64,000 nucleotides of DNA, taken from assembly GCF_900166635.1 (NCBI RefSeq), contig NZ_LT800497.1, forward strand, positions 4,078,344-4,142,343, given 5' to 3'. Within the stretch, counting starts at the first letter, position 1. Each line of letters starts with the position of its first letter. Made by a program: the position numbers and the translations under genes. The notes beneath the pieces are model-generated. The model was not told the origin of the DNA and ran no database searches. It saw only the letters and a program-made list of their open reading frames with translations. Of the stretch, positions 36,615 through 46,827 are shown piece by piece. This stretch comes from Oceanobacillus timonensis (lineage in GTDB: Bacteria > Bacillota > Bacilli > Bacillales > Amphibacillaceae).

Positions 36615-37073
36615 TCAAACAGGATGTTGTTTTTCTGCTGAAGCAAAATAACAAATCCCGCCAAACATCCAGAATGGTTCCCAAAATACCAATCTCCAAA
36701 AGATTGCATGCGTTTCCAAATCCATATCTAAAATGGCAAATGCACTCAGCGAAATAGTGATAACATTTAATAACCCATATACAAATAAACCTACCCCTGC
36801 AATCTTTGTAAGGTAGTAAAGTACTGTAGAGATACGTGTATTTTGCCATGAAACAAGCAACAGTAATAACAATAATGCACCTAATAGTTTTACAAATCCC
36901 GTTAGCCATACTATCAAAATAAAGGAAGGTTCCGGATCAAGAGACATTTCGTAAATAGCCCCGCCCAAAGATTGGACGCCAAACATTCCGCCTAACGCCC
37001 AATAAAAGCTTATACCGGCAAAAAGAACTGTCCAAACAACACCTGAGGTAAGCCATCCTTTGTTAGTTTGCAA
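36615..37073 (-). CDS. DUF3995-type membrane protein
   Basis: 152 residues from TTG at 37073, chosen because GGGAGGAG stands seven bases upstream; the longer frame from 37148 lacks a good site. Four hydrophobic segments and the WALGGMFGVQSLGGAIYE block of the family. Function unknown. Confidence 0.75.
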   Translation of the reverse strand: MQTNKGWLTSGVVWTVLFAGISFYWALGGMFGVQSLGGAIYEMSLDPEPSFILIVWLTGFVKLLGALLLLLLLVSWQNTRISTVLYYLTKIAGVGLFVYGLLNVITISLSAFAILDMDLETHAIFWRLVFWEPFWMFGGICYFASAEKQHPV

Positions 37074-37179
37074 ATAAATGCTCCTCCCTGCATTACTAGC
37101 CTTTTTCATAACAATTAAAAAAGAATCAAGAACTGCTGGTTTACACATATTCCTGATTCTCTATCTCTCTAGCTTGTTC

Positions 37180-37749
37180 CTATACTTTTAACATCCCCCG
37201 GAATCCTCTGGAACCATAATAAGATTCCGCACCATTATGATATAAGAAAACATGCCCAAAACGAAAATCACAAAAGAGCGCACCGCCAAGACTTCTAATA
37301 TCCGCAGGTGTCTGCACCCATGTCGATGTTTTCGCATCAAACGGTCCAAACTTCTGCAGCGCTCGATATTGTTCTTCCGTTAATATTTCAATGCCCATGT
37401 CTGCTGCCATATCTACTGCACTATTCTCTGGTTTATGTTTTTTTCTAGATTCCAGCGCTGCCCGATCATAGCAGATACTTCTGCGTCCTTCAGGGCTTTC
37501 TTTGGAGCAGTCAACAAAGATATATTCTCCATTCTCCTTATCGTATCCCACTATATCCGGTTCACCCTCTGTTTTCTCCATTTCATATAGAGAAATCAAT
37601 TTTTCAGCGTTATCGTTCAACTTTGCCTGAACTTGTTCCCAGTCTAAGTCTGGATGACGATCCATATTCTTTTCAAAACGTGCTTTTAATGTAATGATTA
37701 ATTCTTCCTGTTCCTCTTGAGAGAGCTCTTTTTTATCTTGGTTTGGCAT
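37180..37749 (-). CDS. DUF4256-family protein
   Basis: 189 residues, soluble, mixed alpha/beta. Family blocks: MEKTEGEPDIVGYDKENGEY, CSKESPEGRRSICYDRAALE, GIEILTEEQYRALQ and a Phe/Gly-rich C-terminus (GALFCDFRFGHVFLYHNGAE). Function unknown. Transcribed in the direction of the membrane protein gene, 106 bases away. Confidence 0.8.
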   Translation of the reverse strand: MPNQDKKELSQEEQEELIITLKARFEKNMDRHPDLDWEQVQAKLNDNAEKLISLYEMEKTEGEPDIVGYDKENGEYIFVDCSKESPEGRRSICYDRAALESRKKHKPENSAVDMAADMGIEILTEEQYRALQKFGPFDAKTSTWVQTPADIRSLGGALFCDFRFGHVFLYHNGAESYYGSRGFRGMLKV

Positions 37750-37869
37750 GTTTATTCTCCTTTAGCTGTTGTGTAATTAAAACAGTTTCTTATTGATTAT
37801 TATATCCATTGAAGTGGATAATTTCATTGTTGAAACTAGATTTTTAGTTTTTTAAGAGCAGAAAAAATT

Positions 37870-37894
37870 GTTCCATGTGAAATAAACATGGAAC
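37870..37894 (-). terminator. Terminator of the thiazole operon
   Basis: A perfect 9-bp stem (GTTCCATGT / ACATGGAAC) followed on the minus strand by AATTTTTTC. Confidence 0.85.
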
Positions 37895-37965
37895 GATGAG
37901 ACAATGTCGCTATGATATTTGCTTTTGGATTAAAAAAGAATCCTTACATCGCTTTGCTTTGTACT

Positions 37966-38988
37966 TCACCCCAGATAGCGATGATACACATTTTTTGCTT
38001 CCAGATGATTCATTGTGCCATGAACTAAAGTTCGCCCGTCCTGAAAGAGCACAATCCGGAAAGAATCCACTTCAAACGAAAGCAAATACGGATTTTGAAA
38101 AAGCTTGATTTTTTTATTCTTCTGCAGTTCTTTTGCTACTTCATCCAAATCGGTCTGTTTTCGCTGGGGACGTAATTGCACCGTATTCCTCCCGCATAAT
38201 ACAGCTGTTTTCAAATGAGAATTCTGATCCAAATTGGGATAACTTCTTTTTTCTGAGCACGATGGACAATCTGCTTTACGCAAGGAAGCTACTTCTATTT
38301 CTGTATGCTCATTATTCCAAAGGTCAAAGGACATAAGCTTTCCTGACAAAGCAGCTTCGTTTCCTGTTAATAGCTTTAACGCTTCTGTTACTTGCTGGGA
38401 TACGACTTTTTGTATCACAGGCTGAATAATGCCAACACTATCACAGGTAGCACCATTTGCCGGAATATATGCTTGCAAACATTGCAAGCAAGGTGTTTTA
38501 TCAGGAAGTACAGTGAATGTTACTCCATAACTGGCTACAACAGCTCCATAAATCCATGGTTTGCGGTATTTTTGTGCCATATCATTCAGTAAAAGTCTTG
38601 TATCAAAATTATCTGTGGCGTCAATGATGATATCTGTTTCAGGTACGATTTGCCGCAGTATATCTATCTCAGCATCCCCGACAATCGCATCGATTTGGAC
38701 ATGACTATTCACTTCAGAAAGTCTTTGTTTAGCAGCAATCGCTTTGGGCATCTTTTGTTTCATATCCTCTTCACTAAATAACTGTTGCCGCTGCAGATTA
38801 CTTTCTTCTACATAATCCCGGTCGATTAATGTTATATGGCCAACACCAGCACGAGCCAACGCTTCCGAACTACTTGATCCCAATGCACCTGCACCGACAA
38901 TCAACACATGACTGTGGCTCAGTTTTTCTTGACCGGTTTCTCCTATCGGTGCAAATAACATTTGGCGATGATAACGACTAGTTTCCAA
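37966..38988 (-). CDS. thiF: ThiF/MoeB-type sulfur-carrier adenylyltransferase
   Basis: 340 residues from TTG, overlapping the thiG end by 11 bases. Adenylates the C-terminus of ThiS so that it can accept sulfur. ATP site [21 protein letters not shown], zinc cysteines in CLQC and CPSC, and a conserved [11 protein letters not shown] segment with the reactive Cys. C-terminal 80 residues are a short extra domain, as in B. subtilis ThiF. Confidence 0.9.
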   Translation of the reverse strand: METSRYHRQMLFAPIGETGQEKLSHSHVLIVGAGALGSSSSEALARAGVGHITLIDRDYVEESNLQRQQLFSEEDMKQKMPKAIAAKQRLSEVNSHVQIDAIVGDAEIDILRQIVPETDIIIDATDNFDTRLLLNDMAQKYRKPWIYGAVVASYGVTFTVLPDKTPCLQCLQAYIPANGATCDSVGIIQPVIQKVVSQQVTEALKLLTGNEAALSGKLMSFDLWNNEHTEIEVASLRKADCPSCSEKRSYPNLDQNSHLKTAVLCGRNTVQLRPQRKQTDLDEVAKELQKNKKIKLFQNPYLLSFEVDSFRIVLFQDGRTLVHGTMNHLEAKNVYHRYLG

Positions 38989-39748
38989 TGCTGATCCCTT
39001 CCTCCGGGCTGCTGGCTACAGCATAACCTTTCACAGGAATCCTGCCTGCTTCATATCCAAGTCGTCCTGCCTCTACTGCATATTTCATTGCTTCTGCCAT
39101 TTTCACAGGGTCCTCTGCTCCGGAAACGGCTGTATTTAGTAACACACCATCCGCTCCCAATTCCATAGCATAAGCTGCATCCGCCGGCGACCCGATACCG
39201 GCGTCTACAATCACAGGCACTTTTGACTGTTCAATAATAAAGGATAGATTTAACGGATTGATAATTCCTTGTCCACTGCCAATCGGAGAAGCGCCAGGCA
39301 TCACAGCATGCGCTCCTGCTTCTTCCAGTTTTTTAGCCAATACGACATCATCTGATGTGTAAGGCAGTACCGTAAAACCTTCTGCTACCAGTTCTTCGGT
39401 AGCTTTTAATGTCTCTACAGGGTCTGGAAGTAATGTCTTAGCACAGCCAATGATCTCCACTTTCACCATATCACATCGTCCCGAAGCAGCAGCCAGTTTA
39501 GCGGTTCGCACAGCTTCCTGGGTATCTTTTGCCCCCGCTGTATTCGGTAAAAACGTATAGCGGTCTACATCAATTTTTTCTAAAAAATTCGGCAACGAAG
39601 GATCGTAAATATTCATCCTTCTAACAGAAAAGGTGAGTACCTCTGTTTCTGATTTATCTACTGCCTGCTTTTGCATATCGAAATCCGGATATTTTCCAGT
39701 TCCTAAGAATAACCTGGATGTAAATTGATAGTTTCCAACTTGAAGCAT
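38978..39748 (-). CDS. thiG: Thiazole synthase
   Basis: 256 residues. It joins DXP, glycine imine and ThiS-thiocarboxylate to form the thiazole. Seen: [17 protein letters not shown] with the Schiff-base region, [29 protein letters not shown] and [20 protein letters not shown]. Four bases separate it from thiS. Confidence 0.95.
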   Translation of the reverse strand: MLQVGNYQFTSRLFLGTGKYPDFDMQKQAVDKSETEVLTFSVRRMNIYDPSLPNFLEKIDVDRYTFLPNTAGAKDTQEAVRTAKLAAASGRCDMVKVEIIGCAKTLLPDPVETLKATEELVAEGFTVLPYTSDDVVLAKKLEEAGAHAVMPGASPIGSGQGIINPLNLSFIIEQSKVPVIVDAGIGSPADAAYAMELGADGVLLNTAVSGAEDPVKMAEAMKYAVEAGRLGYEAGRIPVKGYAVASSPEEGISIGN

Positions 39749-39752
39749 TTGC

Positions 39753-39956
39753 TTAACCCCCTTCTACAAAATGAACAATCTCAATCTTGTCTCCACTCTC
39801 TAACACCGCTTGTTCATGCTCTTCCTTCTGTAATATTTGCTGGTTATGCTCGATAATCAACGGTTTATCTTCCAATTCCAGAAAAGCCATTAAATCTTTG
39901 ATATGCTTGACCTCTTCCTGCACCTCTAATCCATTGCCATTCACGGTTATTTTCAC
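39753..39956 (-). CDS. thiS: Sulfur carrier protein ThiS
   Basis: 67 residues with a ubiquitin-like fold, starting MKITVNG and ending in the required di-glycine (HFVEGG). Its ATG overlaps the thiO stop by four bases. Confidence 0.95.
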   Translation of the reverse strand: MKITVNGNGLEVQEEVKHIKDLMAFLELEDKPLIIEHNQQILQKEEHEQAVLESGDKIEIVHFVEGG

Positions 39957-41089
39957 TTTGACTCACCTGCCTTTTCCAATTTGTTGGCTTGACGGCTCGC
40001 GCGAAAGCAATCGTTATACAGCGGGGAAATCGGCTTATTTTCTAGTAAGTCTGCCATATAGATTCCTGTGATTGGTGATAATAATATCCCGTTTCGATAA
40101 TGTCCCTTTGCTGCATATAACCCAGCTATATCCGGAATTTCTCCCAAATAAGGCATTTCATCCGCAGTTCCAGGTCTGACCCCTGCCCAATGATTTCTAA
40201 TCCTTGCCTCCGCAAGCTGTGGAACCATTTTTTGTGCGCGTGCCAACAACTTCTGGACGCTTGCAGCATGAACATGCTTATCGGTTTTACCAGGTATAGA
40301 GGATGCTCCAACAATGACTTTCTTTCCCTGCTTCGGAACGAGATAACAGCCATCCATCCAAAGCGTGGATTGAAATAATTCCTGTTCCAATTCTAATAGC
40401 AGACACTCGCCCTTTACAGGGATTGTGCTGTAATCTGCAGGCAGCAGCTCATCTCCAAACGCCCCTGTAGCAACAATGACTTGACCAGCATAATACGTTG
40501 CCTCTGTAGTCCGGACTCCATAAACTTTTCCTGCTTCCATTAACAGTTCGCTTACTTTCTCCTGCTCATGCAAAATTGCGCCATGATGACAGGCAGCCAG
40601 GCAGAATGCTTTGGTAAGATGGCGGGCAGAAACTTGTCCATCATTTGGCAGATAAAGGATAGCGCGAAGATTATCCGTCAAACTTGGTTCCATCTTTCTT
40701 GCTTCTTCTACTGACAGCAAATAGGCAGCATTATCCGCTTCTCGTTGAAACGCTGCGACGGTTTTCAGCTTGTTATATTGTTGCTGATGAAAGGCAAGCT
40801 TCATGATTCCCTTATGCCTATACTGGATATCAATTCCTGCTTCTTCCCGCAGTTCCTCGGATAAATCCTGAAATAACGCCCTGCTCTCCTGCGCAAATTG
40901 GAATAAAGGACTATCTTCAGCAAACTCACCTTGCGCCCCTAGCATACCCGCTGCGGCACTGGAAGCTTCACAACCAACTTGATTTCTCTCTATAATCAGT
41001 ACCCGATAACCTCTTTTCACCAGCTGATAAGCAATGGAACAGCCAATGACTCCGCCGCCTACAATAATTTGATCGAATTGTTTATTCAC
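39953..41089 (-). CDS. thiO: Glycine oxidase
   Basis: 378 residues from GTG at 41089, six bases after AGGAGG; this gives no overlap with tenI. FAD motif QIIVGGGVIGCSIAYQLVKRG, SSAAAGMLGAQGE, HWAGVRPGTADEMPYLG and KGHYRNGILLSPITG fit ThiO, which makes the iminoglycine used by ThiG. Confidence 0.92.
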   Translation of the reverse strand: MNKQFDQIIVGGGVIGCSIAYQLVKRGYRVLIIERNQVGCEASSAAAGMLGAQGEFAEDSPLFQFAQESRALFQDLSEELREEAGIDIQYRHKGIMKLAFHQQQYNKLKTVAAFQREADNAAYLLSVEEARKMEPSLTDNLRAILYLPNDGQVSARHLTKAFCLAACHHGAILHEQEKVSELLMEAGKVYGVRTTEATYYAGQVIVATGAFGDELLPADYSTIPVKGECLLLELEQELFQSTLWMDGCYLVPKQGKKVIVGASSIPGKTDKHVHAASVQKLLARAQKMVPQLAEARIRNHWAGVRPGTADEMPYLGEIPDIAGLYAAKGHYRNGILLSPITGIYMADLLENKPISPLYNDCFRASRQANKLEKAGESK

Positions 41090-41091
41090 TG

Positions 41092-41703
41092 TTAACCTCC
41101 TTCCCAAGTATTCAACACGTGGTGGTAAGCTTTGGCCATTTGGATCGGATCATCTGCCTGCCAAATCCCAGACATCACCGCTATTCCAGCTGATCCAGCT
41201 GCAATTACTTCTTTCGTTCGCTCGGGCGTCATCCCGCCAATCGCGTATACCGGCACAGATAACGTGCTGGTAATCTCCTGAAGTTCAACTAATCCCCTGG
41301 GGTGCTGATTTGGCTTAGACATACTGGAATAAACATGACCGTATAATAGATAATCTGCTCCCTCTTGCTGTGCCTGTTCTGCTTCTCGTAAAGAATGGAC
41401 AGACTTTCCTACTTTCAAGCCAGGGAAGTTTCCTTTCACAAGGGAAACAGGAGGGCTGTGATATGCCAGCTGAACCCCTGCACACTGCTTCATAACAGCA
41501 ATATCTATCCTGTCATTGACAATTATTTTTGCTAATGGAAATCCGATGTTTTTTAATGCTCTAATGATTTCCAGCATGTCTTTGGCTGTTTTGTTCTTTT
41601 CTCTGATGTGCAAATAATCAATACTCTTGTAAATCCGCTTTATTATTTGCAAATGGTGGTTGGAAAAATTGCCATCACTGATCAGATGCAGCTGTTTGCT
41701 CAT
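41092..41703 (-). CDS. tenI: Thiazole tautomerase TenI
   Basis: 203 residues from ATG at 41703. ThiE-like barrel: LHIREKNKTAKDM, VNDRIDIA, KVGKSVHSLREAEQA, YLLYGHVYSS and YAIGGMTPE. It lacks full ThiE features, and its place before thiO-thiS-thiG-thiF matches B. subtilis tenI. tenA and thiD, present in the B. subtilis operon, are missing here. Confidence 0.9.
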   Translation of the reverse strand: MSKQLHLISDGNFSNHHLQIIKRIYKSIDYLHIREKNKTAKDMLEIIRALKNIGFPLAKIIVNDRIDIAVMKQCAGVQLAYHSPPVSLVKGNFPGLKVGKSVHSLREAEQAQQEGADYLLYGHVYSSMSKPNQHPRGLVELQEITSTLSVPVYAIGGMTPERTKEVIAAGSAGIAVMSGIWQADDPIQMAKAYHHVLNTWEGG

Positions 41704-41756
41704 CCTCTGTTGCCCTCCTTTACTCAATTCCTCCAGGCTGATGGAAGAAACGAAAA

Positions 41757-41787
41757 AGACCACTTATCCGAGTAGGACAAGTGGCCT
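41757..41787 (-). terminator. TPP riboswitch expression-platform terminator
   Basis: On the minus strand AGGCCACTT / AAGTGGTCT (one wobble) followed by TTTTTCG, between the aptamer and tenI. Confidence 0.8.
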
Positions 41788-41834
41788 TGATTGTATAAAA
41801 ATTCAACGATTGAATGATATATCATCATGTTCCT

Positions 41835-41920
41835 GCCACTTCCCTACGCTAGTGTTAACCAGATCAGGTTCAAAGGGTCCGAAATATTCGTCTCAGCCAA
41901 AGGCTCCCCTAGTGTTGCTT
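41835..41920 (-). ncRNA. TPP riboswitch (THI element)
   Basis: Conserved blocks on the minus strand: ACACTAGGGGAGCC, GGCTGAGA, ACCCTTTGAACCTGATCTGG and TTAACACTAGCGTAGGGAAG. It turns off the thi operon when thiamine pyrophosphate is plentiful. Confidence 0.96.
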
Positions 41921-42083
41921 ATTTAATTTTCAGATTACAATTAAAGCATAACATATTATTTTTTATTTTCAAATATATTTTTCCAAAAGTGTTTGGAGGA
42001 TTTCAAGAGATACAATTGTTGTGTCCTCCATACCTGACACCTTTTTCGAAACACAAAACAAGTTGGTCAAATAATGTAATATC

Positions 42084-42115
42084 ATCCCCTATTGCCATTT
42101 TAAACAATAGGGGAT
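42084..42115. terminator. Terminator-like hairpin after the 570-residue protein gene
   Basis: A perfect 11-bp stem (ATCCCCTATTG / CAATAGGGGAT) 22 bases from the stop codon; the T-run is poor. Confidence 0.55.
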
Positions 42116-42136
42116 TCATACATATATTTCTTTCTG

Positions 42137-43849
42137 CTATTCCGTCAATCCTTCAATTTCCATCTCTTCAATGGTCGCTGTTTCATTATCATCCATCACC
42201 TGTGCTTCTGCATTAATATGATCTCCTTTTTCCAGAAAGATTGCCAATGGAACCTTGCTAGAGTTTACAGTGTAAATGGTGGTATCATCTTCCAGTAAGA
42301 ATTGAACCATTTGACCTTGTTCTGTTGAGCTTATTTGCACACGGTCAACCGTTCCTTGCACAGATTCGGTAACAGTCTCATCCGTAGCCTCTGCATTTCC
42401 AGGATCCTGTGACAAAGCCATCCGATAGGATTCCAGAGCAGCATTCGCCGTATCTCCAAATACAACAAAATCAGAATCATCCGCCTTAATATATGCATAC
42501 TGCTTGTGCAGACCGTTCGGATCCAGTACATTGACGACCCAAGTCGGGTTCCCATCAATATTATACAGTACAGGCATAGAACCTTCCCATTTCTTCTCCG
42601 GAAATTCCTTATTAACGATTTGTTTTGCTCCGTCACTATCCATAATGCCGTTATTCTTCTCCCCACCAAAGTAGGTAAGCTCACCGGTACGTGCGTTAAT
42701 AAGTGTATAGCCCAGTGCTGAATCAACGTTTTCTTTCGGAGAGGTCATATCAGTAAAATAAAACATATCCCCATTCTCATCAAACATTGGTGTAACACCA
42801 GATTCTGTTCCAGACTCATTTGGCAGCTTCACATCTCTTTTTCCAAACATACTGTTTAACCACCCGTGGATATACTTTCCGAAATAATCATTCGTCACCG
42901 AAGCCATTTCCGAACTCACAGATCCATCAATAAATGCTGGTGCTTCATCTGTCTGATAGGCATTCATATCTCCAGTGACCGGATCAATGACGACGACACG
43001 AAGTGCATCCAGATTTGGTTTATTCGTAATGTGCATCGGTTTATAGATGGTCTGCACATACCATGGTTTCCCATCATCATCCACTTCTATTTGCGCATCT
43101 CCACTTTGTATATATTGCGGGAACTGATTATAAATCACACGTTTAACATACTTATGGAAATAGCTGGAGTTTGTATATTCCATCGGCTCTTCTTCAAATG
43201 AGGGTTGAGCATTCACATCGGTAGCAGAAATCGTAAAATAGCCTGCTATTTCTTTTCCACGGATAAACTTCCAAAAACTAGAGAATTCAACTGGTGCCAC
43301 GTAAACAATTTCATCCCCCACCTGTTGCACCTGTAATTTCCCTAAATCATAAAACTGCGCATTGGGTACAACACTCATGGATTTTTGGATCTTATTACGT
43401 GCAAATTCCGGGGCAACTGTAATTGGGGTTTCGTCCTTTGATAGCGGTTCTGCTTCAGGCTCTTCATGCACGGTAATCGTATTATTGGCATTATCCAATA
43501 CCGTAAAACTTGTAATGATAGATACTACAAGGATGATTAATCCCAATCCATACATACCTGCTAAGGGAGTAACTACTTTTTTCTCCATAAAATGTTTCGG
43601 CTTCAGAACAAATAGAAGCATTGGTAAAAGAATAATTGCTGTAATTAAATTAATCAATAACATGTTTGGAACAGTAACTGCCGGCATCACAAAATAGTTA
43701 ACAACGGCCATCACTATATATCCAAAAATAAATAATCCTAATGCAAATTTAAGCACTCTTCCTGTCGATACAGATGAAACAACAGCGATGATGCCTGCTC
43801 CAATCATGTATAATATCAAACTAATCAACGTTGCTAATAAAATTCCCAT
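42137..43849 (-). CDS. Large membrane-anchored protein of unknown function
   Basis: 570 residues. Four hydrophobic segments in residues 1-120 are followed by an extracytoplasmic region of about 450 acidic residues with PepSY-like phrases (VVVIDPVTGDMNAY, YTLINARTGELTYFGG) and a C-terminal small beta domain (VQGTVDRVQISSTEQG..., like an OB fold). No family was recognised with confidence. Single gene. Confidence 0.7.
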   Translation of the reverse strand: MGILLATLISLILYMIGAGIIAVVSSVSTGRVLKFALGLFIFGYIVMAVVNYFVMPAVTVPNMLLINLITAIILLPMLLFVLKPKHFMEKKVVTPLAGMYGLGLIILVVSIITSFTVLDNANNTITVHEEPEAEPLSKDETPITVAPEFARNKIQKSMSVVPNAQFYDLGKLQVQQVGDEIVYVAPVEFSSFWKFIRGKEIAGYFTISATDVNAQPSFEEEPMEYTNSSYFHKYVKRVIYNQFPQYIQSGDAQIEVDDDGKPWYVQTIYKPMHITNKPNLDALRVVVIDPVTGDMNAYQTDEAPAFIDGSVSSEMASVTNDYFGKYIHGWLNSMFGKRDVKLPNESGTESGVTPMFDENGDMFYFTDMTSPKENVDSALGYTLINARTGELTYFGGEKNNGIMDSDGAKQIVNKEFPEKKWEGSMPVLYNIDGNPTWVVNVLDPNGLHKQYAYIKADDSDFVVFGDTANAALESYRMALSQDPGNAEATDETVTESVQGTVDRVQISSTEQGQMVQFLLEDDTTIYTVNSSKVPLAIFLEKGDHINAEAQVMDDNETATIEEMEIEGLTE

Positions 43850-43945
43850 TCTTACTCTTCCTTTCTATGTACTGCAATTGGTATTACGATATATATACAA
43901 AAAAGTTTCACTTATGATGTGAATCAACATTTAAGAGCATCAAAA

Positions 43946-43980
43946 AAACGGCTCCCCTTTCATAAAAAGAGAAGCCGTTT
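43946..43980 (-). terminator. Terminator of the wrbA-like gene
   Basis: AAACGGCT / AGCCGTTT stem with an inner extension, followed on the minus strand by TTTTTTT. Confidence 0.8.
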
Positions 43981-43995
43981 CTATATAGTAGTTGC

Positions 43996-44664
43996 TTATT
44001 GATTTCCTTGTTTAACCCATTCAGCAGTTGTTACTGTACGTTGTGCCTGATGTTTTACAGCTGCTTCTACATCTTCAACCATTTTTCCGTCTTGGTCCAC
44101 GGTAACACTTGTGCCATATGGATTTCCGCCAGACGAGAATGCACTTGAATCAGAGTAACCAGGAGGTACAATGATTGCTCCCCAGTGCATCATGCTGGTG
44201 TATAGTGAAAGAATAGTTGCTTCCTGCCCGCCATGCGGATTTTGTGCAGAGGACATCGCGCTGACAACTTTGTTAACTGTTTTTCCACTGCCCCAAAGTC
44301 CACCTTGAATATCTAAGAATTGCTTCATTTGTGAAGGTACGTTACCAAAACGTGTTGGTGTACTAAAAATGAGTGCGTCTGCCCATTCGATATCCTCTGA
44401 AGAAGCTACAGGAACATCTTTGGTTGCTTCCACTGTCGCTTTCCATGCCGGGTTTCCTTCAATAACGGATTCTGGTGCTAATTCCTGTACTTTTAATACT
44501 CTTACTTCCGCACCTTTCGCTTCCGCTGCTTCTGCTGCCCATTTTGCCATTTGGTAGTTGGTACCACCCATGCTGTAAAAAATAACTGCTACGTTTGTGT
44601 TTGCCATATTCTCTATCTCCTTTGATTCATTTGTTTTCCCAAATAATTTATTTAACAATCCCAT
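43996..44664 (-). CDS. wrbA: WrbA-type NAD(P)H:quinone oxidoreductase
   Basis: 222 residues from ATG at 44664 (GAGGTG upstream). An internal ATG at 44607 also has a strong site (AAAGGAG) and gives the usual WrbA length of about 203, so a short N-terminal extension (MGLLNKLFGKTNESK) may be optional. FMN-binding YSMGGTNYQMAKW, PTRFGNVPSQMKQFLD and SAQNPHGGQEATILS are present. Reduces quinones by two electrons. Confidence 0.88.
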   Translation of the reverse strand: MGLLNKLFGKTNESKEIENMANTNVAVIFYSMGGTNYQMAKWAAEAAEAKGAEVRVLKVQELAPESVIEGNPAWKATVEATKDVPVASSEDIEWADALIFSTPTRFGNVPSQMKQFLDIQGGLWGSGKTVNKVVSAMSSAQNPHGGQEATILSLYTSMMHWGAIIVPPGYSDSSAFSSGGNPYGTSVTVDQDGKMVEDVEAAVKHQAQRTVTTAEWVKQGNQ

Positions 44665-45017
44665 TTGCTGCACCTCTTTCAAATAAATTCCTTTTCTTTG
44701 CCATAACCATCTCCTTTACGGAAGTGCTGCCTTCCAATATCTAACTGTTCTTTTTATGCCTCATTACAGCTTTTTTATACTGGATATTATGCACTTCTTT
44801 GAAACAGAAAGCGTTATGCCATGCTTAAACAATAAACACGCTTCTTTCTAAAAGACATTTAATTAAATAATGTTTAATTCATTAATTTTTAATTCAATAT
44901 AAATAATAAACTGCATTGTTACGTTTGTCAATAAAAATATTCGTATAATCTACGAACAATCAGAGAAAATACAACTAAGACGCCTTCAACAATAATAAAA
45001 TAATCGAGGTGTATCAT
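44665..45017. other. AT-rich intergenic region
   Basis: Divergent spacer with runs of TTTAATT; TATAAT at 44945 could be a -10 box for the zinc-ribbon gene but lacks a good -35. Nothing else recognised. Confidence 0.4.
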
Positions 45018-45257
45018 ATGAATCAGCCATATCAATGCCCCAGATGTAAAACAAACCGTTCGCGCTTCAATGTTATTGAACAGGTAGCAAAGCCGGTTAA
45101 ATTAGATGCGGGCACAGGAGAAGTGTTAAATGATTACCAGCAGGATCCGTTAGAAGTCTTTCATATCGCCTATAACGGACCTGAACGAAGGATACAATGC
45201 GGCGCATGCGGTTTAATCGAGGATGAAAATACGTTTATAAATAAGAAGGCACAATAG
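45018..45257 (+). CDS. Small zinc-ribbon protein
   Basis: 79 residues from ATG at 45018 behind GAGGTG. Two CxxC pairs (CPRC near residue 8, CGAC near residue 63) should bind one zinc. The middle is acidic. No known function. It precedes the spore protein gene by 24 bases, so both may be on one transcript. Confidence 0.75.
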   Translation: MNQPYQCPRCKTNRSRFNVIEQVAKPVKLDAGTGEVLNDYQQDPLEVFHIAYNGPERRIQCGACGLIEDENTFINKKAQ

Positions 45258-45281
45258 CCACACGACGGAGGATGGATAAAG

Positions 45282-45434
45282 ATGACAAAAAATCGAAAAG
45301 GACCAAAACAACAGGAGAAACCTGATTTACCTCAAAGCCCAAAACAGCCTTATGGTGAGCCATTAGCAGGTTCTCATAAAGTGAAGAATAAAAATCATTC
45401 CAGACAAAAAAATGATGCGTCACATGATATGTGA
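45282..45434 (+). CDS. sspP: Small acid-soluble spore protein P-like
   Basis: 50 residues, ATG behind GGAGG. The C-terminal half ([20 protein letters not shown], then ASHDM) is the hallmark of SspP, a minor spore-core protein made in the forespore under sigma-G. The N-terminal half is basic and Pro/Gln-rich as in relatives. It marks the organism as a spore former. Confidence 0.88.
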   Translation: MTKNRKGPKQQEKPDLPQSPKQPYGEPLAGSHKVKNKNHSRQKNDASHDM

Positions 45435-45447
45435 TGCATGAATGTTG

Positions 45448-45508
45448 TATGCAAAGCAAATGAAATAAAATCTTGTACGTATCGATTTGATGACGTTTGC
45501 TTTGCATA
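45448..45508 (+). repeat. Perfect 13-bp inverted repeat after sspP
   Basis: TATGCAAAGCAAA / TTTGCTTTGCATA with a 35-base loop and no T-run. Confidence 0.45.
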
Positions 45509-45621
45509 AGGCAGAGAAATTTCAGGCTTTTGTTCCTGTCATTGTACGTTTTCATCTTTATTTTCTTCATCATTTTGCTTCTGAACCATCAGCTTTTATG
45601 ACTTCTTTTAACGTCAAAACA

Positions 45622-46575
45622 TTATTTTGTATTGTTCATTAAAAATTGTAATGTTTCTTCAAGTCCTTTTTGAAAAGGGGTTGCTGGAATGACTCCGATT
45701 CGTTTTTCATATTTTTCGCCACTTAAAATAAAACCTTCCTTGGTAAGATACATGATTTCAACAATTTCTCTCATAAATGCATCAAACAAGCCAATGAAGC
45801 GGATAACATTTTTATTCAAAGGAATGACTGTCTTCTGATTTCCTGTTACTTTCCGAGCGATACGAATAATCTCTTTACCTGAAATCAATCCAGCGCCTGG
45901 TATATTCCAATTTTCACCATAGGCGTCATCTTTTTCTGCAATGTTTGCAATCATCCTAGCAGCATCTGGTAAATAAACATATTCACGAGGCGTTTTTAAA
46001 TTTCCAATAAAAATGGATGTTTTACCTGCAGCCATTCCATCGAGTGTAGGCTGCAAGTAAGAATTTTGTGAAGTTGGACCATAATAATCCGGCAATCTGA
46101 CAATTAAAGCTTTTGCCCGCTTCCATTTCCGGCTAAATATTAATTGCTCGAACGCTACTCGAAGTTTTCCTTTTTTCGTATGCGGGTGTTGCGGATGATT
46201 TTCATCCCCTTTTGCAACTTGATGACCATATACATAAATACCATCAACAATCACGATTCTTTTTCCTAAAGTGTCTGCTGCTTTCATCACACTCTCTCCC
46301 AATGGTATTAATTTTTCCGCCATTTCTTGGTACTTAACATTAGCACATTGAAAGATAACATCTGCATTTTTAGCAGCATCTACAATCGATTGATAATCAA
46401 ATATATCTCCCAGCTGATAGATAAGATTCCTATGATGATTGTGAGCTGCCATTAATGCTTCCAATTTACGTTGGGAGCGTCCGAAAGCAATCACCTCTAC
46501 TCCTCTGTTTAATAGTTCCGAAACCATAGCTTGGCCAGTACCGCCAGTTGCGCCTAATACAATCGCTTTTTTCAT
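45622..46575 (-). CDS. NAD(P)-binding epimerase/reductase-like protein (atypical SDR)
   Basis: 317 residues. Rossmann motif AIVLGATGGTGQAMVSELL at the N-terminus; DGIYVYGHQ and RLPDYYGPTSQNS mark the extended/atypical SDR fold. Substrate unknown. One copy of the TetR-type palindrome lies 27 bases before its start, so it belongs to the regulon described below. Confidence 0.82.
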   Translation of the reverse strand: MKKAIVLGATGGTGQAMVSELLNRGVEVIAFGRSQRKLEALMAAHNHHRNLIYQLGDIFDYQSIVDAAKNADVIFQCANVKYQEMAEKLIPLGESVMKAADTLGKRIVIVDGIYVYGHQVAKGDENHPQHPHTKKGKLRVAFEQLIFSRKWKRAKALIVRLPDYYGPTSQNSYLQPTLDGMAAGKTSIFIGNLKTPREYVYLPDAARMIANIAEKDDAYGENWNIPGAGLISGKEIIRIARKVTGNQKTVIPLNKNVIRFIGLFDAFMREIVEIMYLTKEGFILSGEKYEKRIGVIPATPFQKGLEETLQFLMNNTK

Positions 46576-46601
46576 TTTAAATCTCCTTTCTATCCAATTA
46601 G

Positions 46602-46611
46602 TGATTAATCA
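46602..46611. promoter_or_regulatory. TetR operator candidate, copy 1 (SDR gene)
   Basis: Core TGATTAATCA within TTAGTGATTAATCAATAACT, 27 bases before the SDR start. Confidence 0.65.
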
Positions 46612-46691
46612 ATAACTAAATAGTAAAAATAATAATCATGTTACACCTAGTAAGGAATCGCCTTCTACATAATCTTTATAAATACCAACAT

Positions 46692-46787
46692 TTAGTCCCA
46701 ATATGTGAATAATAGAATGATAAGAGAAGCAATACCCAATCCAACAGTTAAGGGAGAAACAGCATTTTCCTTTTTATTCTTCCTCAT
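46692..46787 (-). CDS. Micropeptide B: 31-residue membrane peptide
   Basis: ATG at 46787 behind AAGGAGG. A basic start (MRKNKKENAV) is followed by one hydrophobic stretch (VGLGIASLIILLFTYW) and a final Asp. Too short for usual gene finders. It follows micropeptide A by 40 bases and precedes the SDR gene. Confidence 0.6.
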   Translation of the reverse strand: MRKNKKENAVSPLTVGLGIASLIILLFTYWD

Positions 46788-46827
46788 CGTTTTTTCAACC
46801 TCCTTGCGTTAATGGAATAGGACATAA

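Noticed and set aside
45235..45573. Minus-strand open frame of 112 codons across sspP
   Set aside because: It overlaps the well-supported spore protein gene and has no recognisable protein features or binding site.
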